A stretch of DNA of 64,000 nucleotides from Sphingobacterium mizutaii (lineage in GTDB: Bacteria > Bacteroidota > Bacteroidia > Sphingobacteriales > Sphingobacteriaceae), in assembly GCF_900187125.1 (NCBI RefSeq), contig NZ_LT906468.1, positions 1,736,001-1,800,000 of the forward strand. Reading direction: 5' to 3'. The notes under the pieces were generated by a model that worked only from the letters and a program-made list of their open reading frames with translations, was not told where the DNA came from and did not search any database. Every line of letters starts with the position of its first letter. Position 1 is the stretch's first letter. The position numbers were made by a program, and so were the translations under genes. Positions 44,273 through 53,430 of this stretch are shown piece by piece.

Positions 44273-45412
44273 ATGGCGAATCAAAGTAAGGCTGGTACTG
44301 CGGCTACAACATCTCTTAATGGCAATGGGAAACTGGATGTTTTCTATAAGGTTGATATTGTTGTCATTGGAGCAGGGCAAGCGGGATTATCGGCGGCATA
44401 TCATCTCAAAAGAGAAGGTATAGAACCGGGAAAGGGATTTGTGGTATTGGACGATGAATTTGGCTCAGGAGGAGCTTGGCAACATCGCTGGGATTCATTG
44501 ACCTTGAGCAATGTCAATGGAATCAATGATTTGCCTGGAATGGGCTTTTCAGAAGCTGTCAATCGGGATGATAAGGAATTGCGTGCCAATGTGGCCTTAC
44601 CACAATATTATGAGAAATATGAAAAAACTTTCGGCCTACCAGTAATCCGACCGGTGAATGTACTGGAAGTGACTGAGAGAAATGGAAGGTTTTTGATCCA
44701 TACCAATGGATTGCAATTTTCGGCTCGAGGCATTATTAATGCTACTGGTACCTGGAAAACTCCACATTGTCCAAAATACCCGGGTTGGGATAAATTTGAG
44801 GGCAGGCAGTTGCACACTGGTGAATATAAAAATGCCGAAGAATTTATTGGAAAACATGTCATCATCGTGGGAGGTGGGATTTCAGCGGTCCAATTGTTAG
44901 GAGAGCTATCCAAAGTAACCAAAACCACTTGGGTAACTCGTCGACCACCGGATTTTAGGCCCTATGAATTTAATCCGGAATTAGGAAGAGAAGCTGTGGC
45001 TATGGTCGATGAAAGGGTACGGATGGGATTGCCTCCAAATTCTGTTGTTTCTGTAACTGGTTTACCGATCACGCCAGCTATTGCGGATATGTTGAAGACA
45101 GGCGTTTTGGATAGGAAGCCCATGTTCCAGGAGATTACCGCTAAAGGGGTGAAATGGGAGGATGGGACCGAAATGGAAGCTGATGTTATTTTTTGGAATA
45201 CCGGGTTTCGACATTCCTTGGACCATTTAGATCCATTAGGTTTAAAAAATGAACAAGGCGGTATTACAATGGGGGGATCATTGGCCACTGAGGTTGTCCA
45301 AGATCCAAGGATCCATCTTACGGGATATGGACCTTCCTCTTCGACCATTGGTGCGAATAGGGCAGGGCGTGCAGCCGCAAAAGAATTGATTGCATATTTG
45401 AAATTAAAATAG
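44273..45412 (+). CDS. FMO-like flavin-dependent oxidoreductase
   Basis: 379 residues with an FAD-binding GAGQAGLSAAYHL (about 32-44), an FMO/BVMO-like stretch HTGEYKNAEEFIGKHVIIVG, and a second NAD(P)-binding GGGISAVQLLG. The FMO fingerprint FxGxxxHxxxY(K) is present as FEGRQLHTGEYK. A disordered N-terminal tail of about 28 residues precedes the first fold. It is followed 40 bp later by an MFS transporter, suggesting oxidation and export of one compound. Substrate unknown. Confidence 0.85.
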   Translation: MANQSKAGTAATTSLNGNGKLDVFYKVDIVVIGAGQAGLSAAYHLKREGIEPGKGFVVLDDEFGSGGAWQHRWDSLTLSNVNGINDLPGMGFSEAVNRDDKELRANVALPQYYEKYEKTFGLPVIRPVNVLEVTERNGRFLIHTNGLQFSARGIINATGTWKTPHCPKYPGWDKFEGRQLHTGEYKNAEEFIGKHVIIVGGGISAVQLLGELSKVTKTTWVTRRPPDFRPYEFNPELGREAVAMVDERVRMGLPPNSVVSVTGLPITPAIADMLKTGVLDRKPMFQEITAKGVKWEDGTEMEADVIFWNTGFRHSLDHLDPLGLKNEQGGITMGGSLATEVVQDPRIHLTGYGPSSSTIGANRAGRAAAKELIAYLKLK

Positions 45413-45452
45413 GTGCCGAACAGATACATTTTTTGAGAACTTAACTTTTTAT

Positions 45453-46664
45453 ATGACCTTTTCCCGATACGAAGCCCTATTGGTCGCGATGTTGACCATA
45501 GTTCAGTTTACCGTTGTGCTAGATTTTGCAGTCATGGCACCATTGGGTGCTGAGTTGATCGATTCCTTGAATATCTCTACCAAACAATTTGGAATTTTAG
45601 TTTCCGCCTATGCCCTGAGTGCAGGTGCATCGGGTTTCTTATTGGCTGGTTTTATCGATCGCTTTGATCGGAAAAACATCCTTTTGATGATGTACGTGGG
45701 CTTTATTATTGGGACAGTTTTCTGTGCGATAGCACCTTCTTATTATTTTCTGCTGGTTTCCAGGATTGTGGCTGGTGTATTTGGAGGTGTTATGTCAGGT
45801 ATTACCTTTGCGACGGTAACAGATTTTTTTCGATATGAAGTCCGTGGTAGGGTTATGGGCTTCATTCAAATGGCTTTTTCAGCTAGCCAGATTTTAGGGA
45901 TTCCTCTAGGACTCTATTTAGCACATATCTGGTCTTGGCATGTTCCGTTTTATTTTATTGTAGGCATAGGTCTCGTCAATATCGCCATGTTATTGAAGTA
46001 TATGCAACCTATTCCATCCAAAACACTTGAGGGTGAGAAAAGCAGTTATTTCCAAGTGATCAGAAGGGTTTTTACCAATAGAAAGTATTTGGTAGCCTTT
46101 TCCACGACCTTTTTCTTATCGACAGGAGGATTTATCCTACAACCATACATAACGCCGCATTTGGTATTCGACCTGAATTATGCGGAAGATCAATTGCCCT
46201 ATGTTTTTTTCGCAGCGGGTATTGCAACCCTGGTTGGATCACCCTTTTTCGGGAAATTAAGTGATTCTTGGGGAAAGTATAAGTTGTTTGTAACGGGAAG
46301 TTTATTGGCGGGAATTTGTGTTATTTGGTTTGTTAACGTTCCGGCAGGCAATTTATTTATGGTTGCAGTGGCATTTAGTTGTATGATGTTGTTCGTGTCT
46401 TCTAGAATTATCAGTGCAACAGCAATGATCACCGCGATTCCAGAAGCAAGCGAACGCGGAGCCTTTATGAATATCAATTCTGCCATCCAGCAATCCAGTG
46501 GAGGGATTGCATCAATTCTTGGCGGTATAGTTTTGATCGAAAAAGAGGGGAACCAAGGATTTGAGAATTTCCAGTTATTAGGTTGGATTACCTTTGTGAG
46601 TATTTTGCTCTGTATCTTATTGATGTATAGGGTGAATAAAATTGTAGAAGGGAAGTATTTGTAG
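45453..46664 (+). CDS. MFS transporter (DHA1-like)
   Basis: 403 residues with 12 predicted membrane helices. The loop 2-3 motif (GFIDRFDRKNILLMM) and motif C-like G-rich fifth helix (FSASQILGIPLGLYL) place it with drug:H+ antiporters. It follows the FMO-like gene in a probable two-gene unit and could export its product or a toxic substrate. Confidence 0.88.
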   Translation: MTFSRYEALLVAMLTIVQFTVVLDFAVMAPLGAELIDSLNISTKQFGILVSAYALSAGASGFLLAGFIDRFDRKNILLMMYVGFIIGTVFCAIAPSYYFLLVSRIVAGVFGGVMSGITFATVTDFFRYEVRGRVMGFIQMAFSASQILGIPLGLYLAHIWSWHVPFYFIVGIGLVNIAMLLKYMQPIPSKTLEGEKSSYFQVIRRVFTNRKYLVAFSTTFFLSTGGFILQPYITPHLVFDLNYAEDQLPYVFFAAGIATLVGSPFFGKLSDSWGKYKLFVTGSLLAGICVIWFVNVPAGNLFMVAVAFSCMMLFVSSRIISATAMITAIPEASERGAFMNINSAIQQSSGGIASILGGIVLIEKEGNQGFENFQLLGWITFVSILLCILLMYRVNKIVEGKYL

Positions 46665-46668
46665 GGGA

Positions 46669-46812
46669 TTTGAGGAAGATCGGGGTTGAACCAGGATGAA
46701 TGGGATGAGAGGATAGACCAAGATCGGGGGAAGAACCAGGATTCCCCTAGGCTCCGCTCGGGGTACGGGATGAGAGGATGGACCAAGATCATTCGTTATC
46801 TCCAAACATGGC
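46669..46812 (-). repeat. GATCTTGGTC repeat block, left copy
   Basis: On the minus strand this block reads GTGCCATGTTTGG, then AATGATCTTGGTCCATCC, then a second GATCTTGGTC and an ATCCTGGTTC unit. GGGATGAGAGGATRGACCAAGATC recurs twice on the plus strand (near 46699-46723 and 46766-46790). It is the inverted counterpart of 50449-50870. Confidence 0.7.
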
Positions 46813-46849
46813 ACCTTTGCAAGGAACTAATCCTAAAACCCTTTTTTTT

Positions 46850-47230
46850 CCCGGGGTCATCCTGACGCAGGAAGGATCTCGGAACTATTCAAACCTTCCA
46901 TTTATTCTAAAACAATTATAATTCCATTTGCGAACAGGTCCTACACCGAAGGTGTAGGATGACAGGTTATGACGCTGACGACACGTACAGATTCTTCACA
47001 ACCCGTTCAGAATGGGAAATGGCCCAGAGAGGGATTCAGAGCACAGCGAAGAATCTATTTTTTAAGGATGGCTGTCATCCCGAAATCGTAAGGTGAGGAA
47101 ACTATTTTTTTCATTATCAACCCATTTAAAGGGTATAGAAAAATATTTCACCCCCGCTGTGGGTTATCCTTTTGACGCTTCACCTTTCTACAAAGATTCC
47201 ACCACCTCTGGGGGTTTTCTATATTCCAAT
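46850..47230 (-). repeat. Dispersed structured repeat, copy C (inverted)
   Basis: Copy of the A/B/D element in reverse orientation. From its own 5' end (near 47230): two GC hairpins, the ATAGTTTCCTCA block, the long arms AGATTCTTC/GAAGAATCT (47048-47056 and 46989-46997), the variable hairpin with a 9-bp stem (46939-46959) and the terminal GATCCTTCCTGCGTCAGGAT palindrome. That last unit with about 20 flanking bases is identical to copy D. Confidence 0.8.
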
Positions 47231-47371
47231 TCTCGATTCTATAAATTTTTTACCCCTGTTGGGGACTCCCAAATTCCCAGCAATCCTTAGCATTTTACCC
47301 TCAACCAAATCCCTCTTTTCAGATGTAATTTTTTTAATGCAGTTCTTTAGACTGAAATAAATAATTGCATA

Positions 47372-47401
47372 TTTGTTTTTTGACTGACATTTGTTAATTT
47401 G
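47372..47401 (+). promoter_or_regulatory. Promoter candidate for the ThuA gene
   Basis: TTTG (47372-47375) and TTAATTTG (47394-47401), separated by 18 bp, approximate the Bacteroidota TTTG/TAnnTTTG promoter with one mismatch in the -7 box. The ATG is about 50 bp downstream. Confidence 0.5.
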
Positions 47402-47452
47402 GTAAAACGGATTAGCGAAACCTAAACACAAAAAATATTAATAAACTCAAAT

Positions 47453-49903
47453 ATGATTAAACATTGTTTATCCAAGATTTCTCTTCTGCTAATATTGGTA
47501 GCGGTCCTGAGTTCTTGTCAACAAAAACGATCTGGAAAGCCAAGGGTATTGGTTTTCAGTAAAACTGCAGGTTTTCATCACAATTCTATTGAAAAGGGCA
47601 ATGCAGCCATTCAAAAATTAGGTCTAGAGAACGATTTCGTCGTGGATACCACTTCGAATGCAGATCGATTTGTTGAGGATTCTTTGAAGAATTACTCAGC
47701 AGTTGTATTCTTAAATACATCTGGAGATGTCTTAAACAATTATCAAGAAGCTGATTTCGAGCGCTATATTCAAGCTGGAGGTGGTTTTGTTGGAATCCAT
47801 TCGGCGGCTGACTCTGAGACGGATTGGGGTTGGTACGGTCGTTTACTGGGTGGATATTTTGGATCAGAGCCTGAATTGAAACAGGGTAAGTTAACCCTGG
47901 TCGACAAAAGTCATCCCTCCACAAAAGGTCTTCCTGATCCTTGGGAAATTACAGATGAATGGTACACGTTCAAGAAACAACCTGAAGGGTTGAAAATCTT
48001 GATGACCGTTGATAAATCTGTTTTCCCGAATAAGGATGAAATGGAGCAAGCTCCAGTGGCTTGGTACCAGGAATATGATGGTGGACGTTCATTCTATACC
48101 GGACTGGGACATGAGGATGCTGAATATTCTGACCCGAATTTCTTGAAGCATATCCTTGGCGGTATCCAATATGCTATCGGTAAGAACTATGAACTGGATT
48201 ATAAAAAAGCAAAGACTTTACAAGTTCCGGCTGCTGATCAATTCAAGAAAGTTACTTTGGCAGAAGGAGAATTCTTCGAACCTACCGAGATGGCTATCTT
48301 GCCTAATCTAGATATCTTGATTGCGCAACGTCGTGGAGAACTATTGCTATATAGCAAAGAAACGAATAAAGTGACCCAAGTTGGGCTATTGGATGTTTAT
48401 CATAAAACAGAGGTTCCAAACGTCAATGCAGAAGAAGGATTTATGGGCTTGACCGCTGACCCTGATTTTGCAAAGAACAATTATATCTATGCTTATTACA
48501 GTCCTAAAGATACTTCGGTAAATAGGCTTTCAAGATTTGTCTTTAAAGACAATAAATTGGACATGGCTTCTGAGAAAGTGGTTTTAGAATTGTATTCTCA
48601 ACGTGATATCTGTTGTCATACAGGTGGTTCATTGGCATTTGGTAAGGATAGAAATTTATTTATTTCTACAGGAGATAACTCCACACCATTTGATGAGCCA
48701 AACCAAAAATATGTGAGCAACGGATTTTCACCTAAGGATTCAAGGGAAGGACATGAGCAATATGATGCTCAACGTTCTTCTGGAAACACCAATGACTTAC
48801 GTGGAAAGGTATTGCGTATCACAGTGAAGGAAGATGGTACTTATGATATTCCTGCAGGAAACTTATTCCCTAAAGGAACCGAAAAAACTAGGCCTGAAAT
48901 CTATGTAATGGGTAACAGAAACCCATATCGAGTTTCCATTGACAAGAAAAATGGATTCTTGTATTGGGGAGAAGTTGGACCAGATGCCAATAAAGATTCT
49001 TTGAACAGAGGACCACGTGGCTATGATGAGGTTAACCAAGCCCGTAAGGCTGGTTTCTTTGGCTGGCCGTATTTCGTAGGAAACAATTATGCTTACCATG
49101 CTTATAACTATGAGACTGGAGAAATGGGTGCTGCTTATGATCCGAAGAAGCCAATCAATGATTCAAGGAACAATACAGGTTTAAGGGAGTTGCCAGAGGC
49201 TATGCCGGCATTTATTTGGTATCCATATGCTGAATCACCTGATTTCCCTCAAGTAGGTTCTGGCGGTCGTAATGCGATGGCAGGTCCTATCTATTATACC
49301 GATATGTTCCCGCAAGAAACCCGCTATCCAGATTATTACAATGGTAAATTATTTATCTATGACTGGATTCGTGGATGGTTCAAAGCAGTAACGATGTTGC
49401 CTAACGGTGATTTCGATAAGATGGAGCCATTTATGGGCGGTGTTAAGTTCAATAGTCCAATTGATATGGAAGTTGGCCCAGATGGTAAGTTCTATGTATT
49501 GGAGTACGGAAGTGGCTGGTTCAGCAAGAACCCAGATGCAGGTATTTCAAGGGTCGATTTCGTAGCAGCCTCGGCAGATCATGCTGCCAATAAAGGAGCT
49601 GATGGCGATGCGAGCGTGGCTGGACCAATGGGTCACCAACAAGGTAGCAAACCTAAAGGTGAGGCTTTGATTGAAGCATCAGATTGTAAGGCTTGTCATG
49701 CTTTGGATAAGAAGTCTGTAGGACCTTCTTATGTGGAGATCGCCAAACATTACAAAGACAATAAAGATGCCCATAGCATCCTTGTGAAGAAAATCAAGAA
49801 TGGCGGAAGTGGTGTTTGGGGAGAAGTAGCGATGGCTGCACACCCTAACATGAAAGATGCTGATCTAGATGAAATCGTAACTTGGATTCTATCGCATAAA
49901 TAA
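47453..49903 (+). CDS. ThuA-sugar dehydrogenase-cytochrome c lipoprotein
   Basis: An 816-residue lipoprotein (lipobox VLSSC, Cys22). Residues about 30-245 form a ThuA-like domain (VLVFSKTAGFHH, GGGFVGIHSAADSET, YTGLGHEDAEYSD). Residues about 260-710 form a soluble PQQ-glucose-dehydrogenase-like six-bladed propeller (EGFMGLTADPDF, CCHTGGSLAFGKD, MGNRNPYRVSID). A C-terminal cytochrome c has CKACH (745-749) and Met near 794 or 800. Such multi-domain proteins are typical of Bacteroidota and Planctomycetes; PKD or CBM modules seen in longer relatives are missing. It probably oxidises a sugar in the periplasm and delivers electrons internally to haem. Monocistronic. Confidence 0.92.
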   Translation: MIKHCLSKISLLLILVAVLSSCQQKRSGKPRVLVFSKTAGFHHNSIEKGNAAIQKLGLENDFVVDTTSNADRFVEDSLKNYSAVVFLNTSGDVLNNYQEADFERYIQAGGGFVGIHSAADSETDWGWYGRLLGGYFGSEPELKQGKLTLVDKSHPSTKGLPDPWEITDEWYTFKKQPEGLKILMTVDKSVFPNKDEMEQAPVAWYQEYDGGRSFYTGLGHEDAEYSDPNFLKHILGGIQYAIGKNYELDYKKAKTLQVPAADQFKKVTLAEGEFFEPTEMAILPNLDILIAQRRGELLLYSKETNKVTQVGLLDVYHKTEVPNVNAEEGFMGLTADPDFAKNNYIYAYYSPKDTSVNRLSRFVFKDNKLDMASEKVVLELYSQRDICCHTGGSLAFGKDRNLFISTGDNSTPFDEPNQKYVSNGFSPKDSREGHEQYDAQRSSGNTNDLRGKVLRITVKEDGTYDIPAGNLFPKGTEKTRPEIYVMGNRNPYRVSIDKKNGFLYWGEVGPDANKDSLNRGPRGYDEVNQARKAGFFGWPYFVGNNYAYHAYNYETGEMGAAYDPKKPINDSRNNTGLRELPEAMPAFIWYPYAESPDFPQVGSGGRNAMAGPIYYTDMFPQETRYPDYYNGKLFIYDWIRGWFKAVTMLPNGDFDKMEPFMGGVKFNSPIDMEVGPDGKFYVLEYGSGWFSKNPDAGISRVDFVAASADHAANKGADGDASVAGPMGHQQGSKPKGEALIEASDCKACHALDKKSVGPSYVEIAKHYKDNKDAHSILVKKIKNGGSGVWGEVAMAAHPNMKDADLDEIVTWILSHK

Positions 49904-49947
49904 GAATTAGTTGAAACTACCCTGATTGATCAGGGATATAAAAAATT

Positions 49948-49977
49948 GGAGTAGCTGGCTGGCTGCTCCTTTTTTTA
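49948..49977 (+). terminator. Intrinsic terminator after the ThuA gene
   Basis: GGAGTAGC and GCTGCTCC form an 8-bp stem with one G-T pair and a 6-base loop, followed by eight Ts. Confidence 0.85.
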
Positions 49978-50027
49978 TGGGGGAAAGGGTGGGGGTGTTG
50001 GAGAATTTCTAGGAAGTTGAAATGTTT

Positions 50028-50445
50028 GTAGAAAACCCACAGCGTGGGTGGAATCTTTGTAGAAGGATGAGGCGTTAAACGGTTAACCCCTAGAGGGGGT
50101 GAAATATTTTTCCGAAAATCCCCTTTATGGGTATAAAACAATAAAAAATAGTTCCCTCATCTTACGATTTCGGGATGACACCGATTCTTAAAAAAAAACA
50201 ACAATGGATTCTTCGCTGCGCTCTGAATCCCTCACATGAATATCCAATTCTGAACGATGAGTGAAGAATCTGTACGAAAATGTCCACTACATTTTGTCAT
50301 CCTACACCTTCGGTGTAGGACCTGTTCGCTAATGGAATCATCATTGTTTTTGAATAAAGGGGAGGTTTGAATAGTTCCGAGATCCTTCCTGCGTCAGGAT
50401 GACACCGGAAAGGGCAAGGGAAAGGTTTTTAGGATAGTTCCGGGC
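50028..50445 (+). repeat. Dispersed structured repeat, copy D
   Basis: Full-length copy: hairpins ACCCAC-AGC-GTGGGT and ACCCC-TAGA-GGGGT, the ATAGTTCCCTCATCTTACGA block, arms GGATTCTTC (50206-50214) and GAAGAATCT (50263-50271), the variable hairpin with the same stem as copy C (50300-50320), and the palindrome GATCCTTCCTGCGTCAGGAT near 50379. GGTTTGAATAGTTCCGAG just before the palindrome is shared exactly with copy C. Confidence 0.8.
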
Positions 50446-50448
50446 TAA

Positions 50449-50870
50449 CGTGCCATGTTTGAATATAGCGCTAATGATCTTGGTCTATTAATCCTGTGCC
50501 GGGTCTCGATGAATATCGAGCGGTTCCGAGATGCCGCTCGACCATCGGAAAAGATCTTGGTCCTTTGAATCCTGTGCCGGGTCTCGACCTTCGGAAATGA
50601 TCTTGGTCCTTTAATCCTGTGCCTGGTTTCGATGGATATCGAGCGGCATCTCGGCTTCGATAACCGTCGAAGGGAATCCTGGTTCAAATCCATGTTGCGG
50701 GCGTATGCGATACGCCCCTACGAATTTTGGTGAAATTATTGTTGAATATAATGCCAACAATGATCCTGTGCCGGGTCTCGACTGCGCTCGACCATCGGAA
50801 AAGATCTTGGTCCATCCTCTTATCCTTTCCATCCTGGTTCAAATCACCAGGCCTATCCAATAATCCCTTT
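50449..50870 (+). repeat. GATCTTGGTC repeat block, right copy
   Basis: GATCTTGGTC occurs four times (50476, 50553, 50599, 50803), interspersed with ATCCTGTGCCGGGTCTCGA and small palindromes (CTCGAT-GAAT-ATCGAG, GAGCGG...CCGCTC). It starts with GTGCCATGTTTG, as does the inverted block at 46669-46812. Open frames crossing it are repeat-derived. GGTTCAAATCC near 50682 resembles a tRNA T arm but has no other tRNA parts. Confidence 0.7.
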
Positions 50871-50920
50871 TCCCTTCTTAATACATTTATATACGAAAGA
50901 CTCCCCAACAATCCCTTTTT

Positions 50921-51763
50921 TTACTTCTTAATATGAATATCGGTTTGTGGGAATGGGATTTCGATCCCTGCTTTGTCCAGGTCTTCTTTACATTGGATGA
51001 TCAATTGTTCCTGCATGGCCCAGAAGTTTTCGTTGGAGGTCGTGACGCGGACAGAGAGATTAATAGCACTATCTCCTAATTCGGTGACCACCACATCTGG
51101 TGCGGGTTCTTTAAATGCAAATTCATTTTTTGAAACGGTATCCAATAATAATCTTTTTGCAGCCTTTAGGTCGGTATCATAGCCGACACCGATGTTGAAC
51201 CAGGTCCTACGAGTTCCCAATTCAGAATAGTTGGTGATATTGCTATTGGAAAGCTCGCCATTGGGGATAATGACCAATTGGTTTTGCGGAGTTACTAATC
51301 TGGTATTGAAAATATCGATGACTTTAACGGTTCCATCCACACCGGAAGATGAGGAGATATAATCGCCAACCCTAAATGGTTTGAATAACAGGATCAACAC
51401 TCCACCAGCGAAGTTGGATAGGGAACCTTGCAAGGACATACCGATTGCTAAACCAGCCGCACCAATCACTGCAATAAATGTCGATGTCTGAACCCCTAAT
51501 TGACTGACAACAACAATAAAAAGCATGATTTTCAAGACCCAATTCAATAAGTTGCCTAAAAAAGTTCTGATACTAGGGTCAACATCACGCTTTTCGAAAA
51601 TCTTTCCTAAAAGTTTTCCAAAAAGTTTGATGAGCCATAGGCCTAAGAAGAGAACAAGGGCGGCTGAAATCAAAGAGCTCAATAATACTGGCGCGTAAGC
51701 AATTGCGCTGTCAATAAATTTTTCCAATTTGTTTTCAATACCATTCAAATTTGCGTCTTGCAT
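50921..51763 (-). CDS. MscS-type mechanosensitive channel
   Basis: 280 residues: three N-terminal membrane helices, with the pore helix GAAGLAIGMSLQGSLSNFAG containing the Gly/Ala packing pattern of MscS TM3, then the beta domain (FKPFRVGDYIS...GVDGTVKVIDIFNTRL) and the C-terminal vestibule. Inner-membrane safety valve opening on hypo-osmotic shock. The ATG at 51763 is well placed. It stands alone, near but divergent from the Trk genes, whose role in turgor is complementary. Confidence 0.93.
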   Translation of the reverse strand: MQDANLNGIENKLEKFIDSAIAYAPVLLSSLISAALVLFLGLWLIKLFGKLLGKIFEKRDVDPSIRTFLGNLLNWVLKIMLFIVVVSQLGVQTSTFIAVIGAAGLAIGMSLQGSLSNFAGGVLILLFKPFRVGDYISSSSGVDGTVKVIDIFNTRLVTPQNQLVIIPNGELSNSNITNYSELGTRRTWFNIGVGYDTDLKAAKRLLLDTVSKNEFAFKEPAPDVVVTELGDSAINLSVRVTTSNENFWAMQEQLIIQCKEDLDKAGIEIPFPQTDIHIKK

Positions 51764-52041
51764 TTTTTTCTGTTTTTGTTGTGCGTATTACTAGTAAATA
51801 TTCAGTTTGAAACATAAGATGATCCCTTACAGGGAACAATAGAAATCCCATGGTTAATCACCTCGAAGCGTTAAAGATAGTATGGGATTGGATGCAAATT
51901 AAGAATGCTAATTTGCACTTGTTTTTAATAAATGTGATACAAAGGTACTAAAAAATAAACCTATAAGCAATTTTAGCGTCGGTTTGATGAATTATTGCAG
52001 TTTTTTTGAAATTATCCTTACTTTGCCTGCACGCTGAAAAT
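51764..52041. other. Divergent promoter region between mscS and trkH
   Basis: No gene is seen. It holds both promoters and a candidate -7 element TTACTTTG (52018-52025), with ATTG about 20 bp upstream (51994-51997), facing trkH; TSS would be about 10 bp before the ATG at 52042. Confidence 0.45.
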
Positions 52042-53427
52042 ATGAAAAACGTTAAAGCATTCTATAACCCTGCGCAACTCTTTACGTTCAGTTTTATTAT
52101 GATCATTTTGACTGGATGTTTATTGTTGATGGCGCCATTTTCAACACAGGTTCCTATCAATTTCATCGATGCACTCTTTACAGCGACCAGTGCGGTCTGT
52201 GTCACTGGATTGACCACCTTAGATACGGGGACTGCATTTACCCCAATAGGCCATTTTATTATAATCCTATTGATCCAGATCGGAGGACTAGGAATCCTAA
52301 CCTTTACCAACTATTTCGCTTATTTTTTCAAGGGCGCAAGCACATATGAAAATCAAATCGCTACCAGTAATTTTTCTAATAACGAGAAATTAGGCGAAGT
52401 CTTTTTGATGCTGAAAAGGATTATCATAATTACTTTTTCCATAGAGCTGGTGGGAGCTATTTTTATTTTTCTTTTTACCGCAAAATTGATGGAGCAATCC
52501 TTTCTGGAGCATTTGTTCTTTTCGGTCTTTCATTCGATTTCATCCTTTTGTAATGCTGGATTCTCCGTAGTGCCGGATGGCCTGACCAATCCTTTGGTGA
52601 TCCATAACTATGCATTCCAGATGGTCCTGATCATATTGATTATTTTTGGTGGATTGGGTTTTCCTATTGTTATCAATATATTGAAATACCTAAAACACGT
52701 ATTCAATCGGATTTTCAAAAAAATAGCATACAGGGAATTCGATTATAAGCCTTGGGTGATCAATATCAACAGTAAGATCAATTTGATCACTACATTGAGC
52801 ATTACAGTTTTTGCCACGATATTGATCTTTATATTGGAATATGATAATATCTTGGTGACACATGAGGGCATAGGGAAGTTTGTGACAGCACTGTTTACGG
52901 TGGTATCACCGCGTACGGCGGGTTATAACAGCATTGATTATGGATCATTGCATATCTATAGTATTTTGTTCATTATTCTATTGATGTGGATTGGTGCGTC
53001 TCCAAATTCAACAGGAGGTGGTATCAAGACCAGTACCTTTGCGGTTGCTGTATTGAATATCTTGAGCTTGGTAAAAGGAAAAGAAAGGGTAGAGGTATTT
53101 CAACGAGAAATTGCCGGGATTACCATTAAACGGGCATTTGCCATCATGACTTTATCACTCTTTGTGATTGGTTGCTGCATAGTTTCCATTTCCGTTTTTG
53201 ATCCTGAATGTACATTGGTTGAAATCGCTTTTGAATGTTTTTCCGCCTATAGTACAGTGGGATTGACCTTAGGGATTACAGCAAAGCTATCTGCTGGGAG
53301 TAAGATTACCCTGATCATACTGATGTTCATAGGTAGGGTGACCATGCTGACCATCATGATTGCCATGTTCAAGAAAGTGAAATTCACAAATTATAGATAC
53401 GCAAAAGAAGAACTTACAATAAATTAA
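52042..53427 (+). CDS. trkH: TrkH-family potassium uptake protein
   Basis: 461 residues from the ATG at 52042; the open frame reaches back to a TTG at 52006, but that segment overlaps the promoter. Four P-loop repeats are visible: TSAVCVTGLTTLD, SSFCNAGFSVV, VSPRTAGYNSID and SAYSTVGLTLG, each with the selectivity-filter glycine, plus eight or more membrane helices. K+ translocating subunit of the Trk/Ktr system; the regulatory TrkA subunit follows 3 bp later. Confidence 0.93.
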   Translation: MKNVKAFYNPAQLFTFSFIMIILTGCLLLMAPFSTQVPINFIDALFTATSAVCVTGLTTLDTGTAFTPIGHFIIILLIQIGGLGILTFTNYFAYFFKGASTYENQIATSNFSNNEKLGEVFLMLKRIIIITFSIELVGAIFIFLFTAKLMEQSFLEHLFFSVFHSISSFCNAGFSVVPDGLTNPLVIHNYAFQMVLIILIIFGGLGFPIVINILKYLKHVFNRIFKKIAYREFDYKPWVININSKINLITTLSITVFATILIFILEYDNILVTHEGIGKFVTALFTVVSPRTAGYNSIDYGSLHIYSILFIILLMWIGASPNSTGGGIKTSTFAVAVLNILSLVKGKERVEVFQREIAGITIKRAFAIMTLSLFVIGCCIVSISVFDPECTLVEIAFECFSAYSTVGLTLGITAKLSAGSKITLIILMFIGRVTMLTIMIAMFKKVKFTNYRYAKEELTIN

Positions 53428-53430
53428 GCA

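Noticed and set aside
46199..46814. Minus-strand frames opposite the MFS gene
   Set aside because: Antisense to a clear 12-helix transporter and ending in repeat DNA.
50676..50712. tRNA-like T arm (GGTTCAAATCC)
   Set aside because: No acceptor, D or anticodon arm around it, and the same words recur in the repeat block at 50835.
50445..50911. Overlapping minus-strand frames with repeated ETRHRI-type peptides
   Set aside because: They are translations of the GATCTTGGTC/CCGGGTCTCGA repeats.
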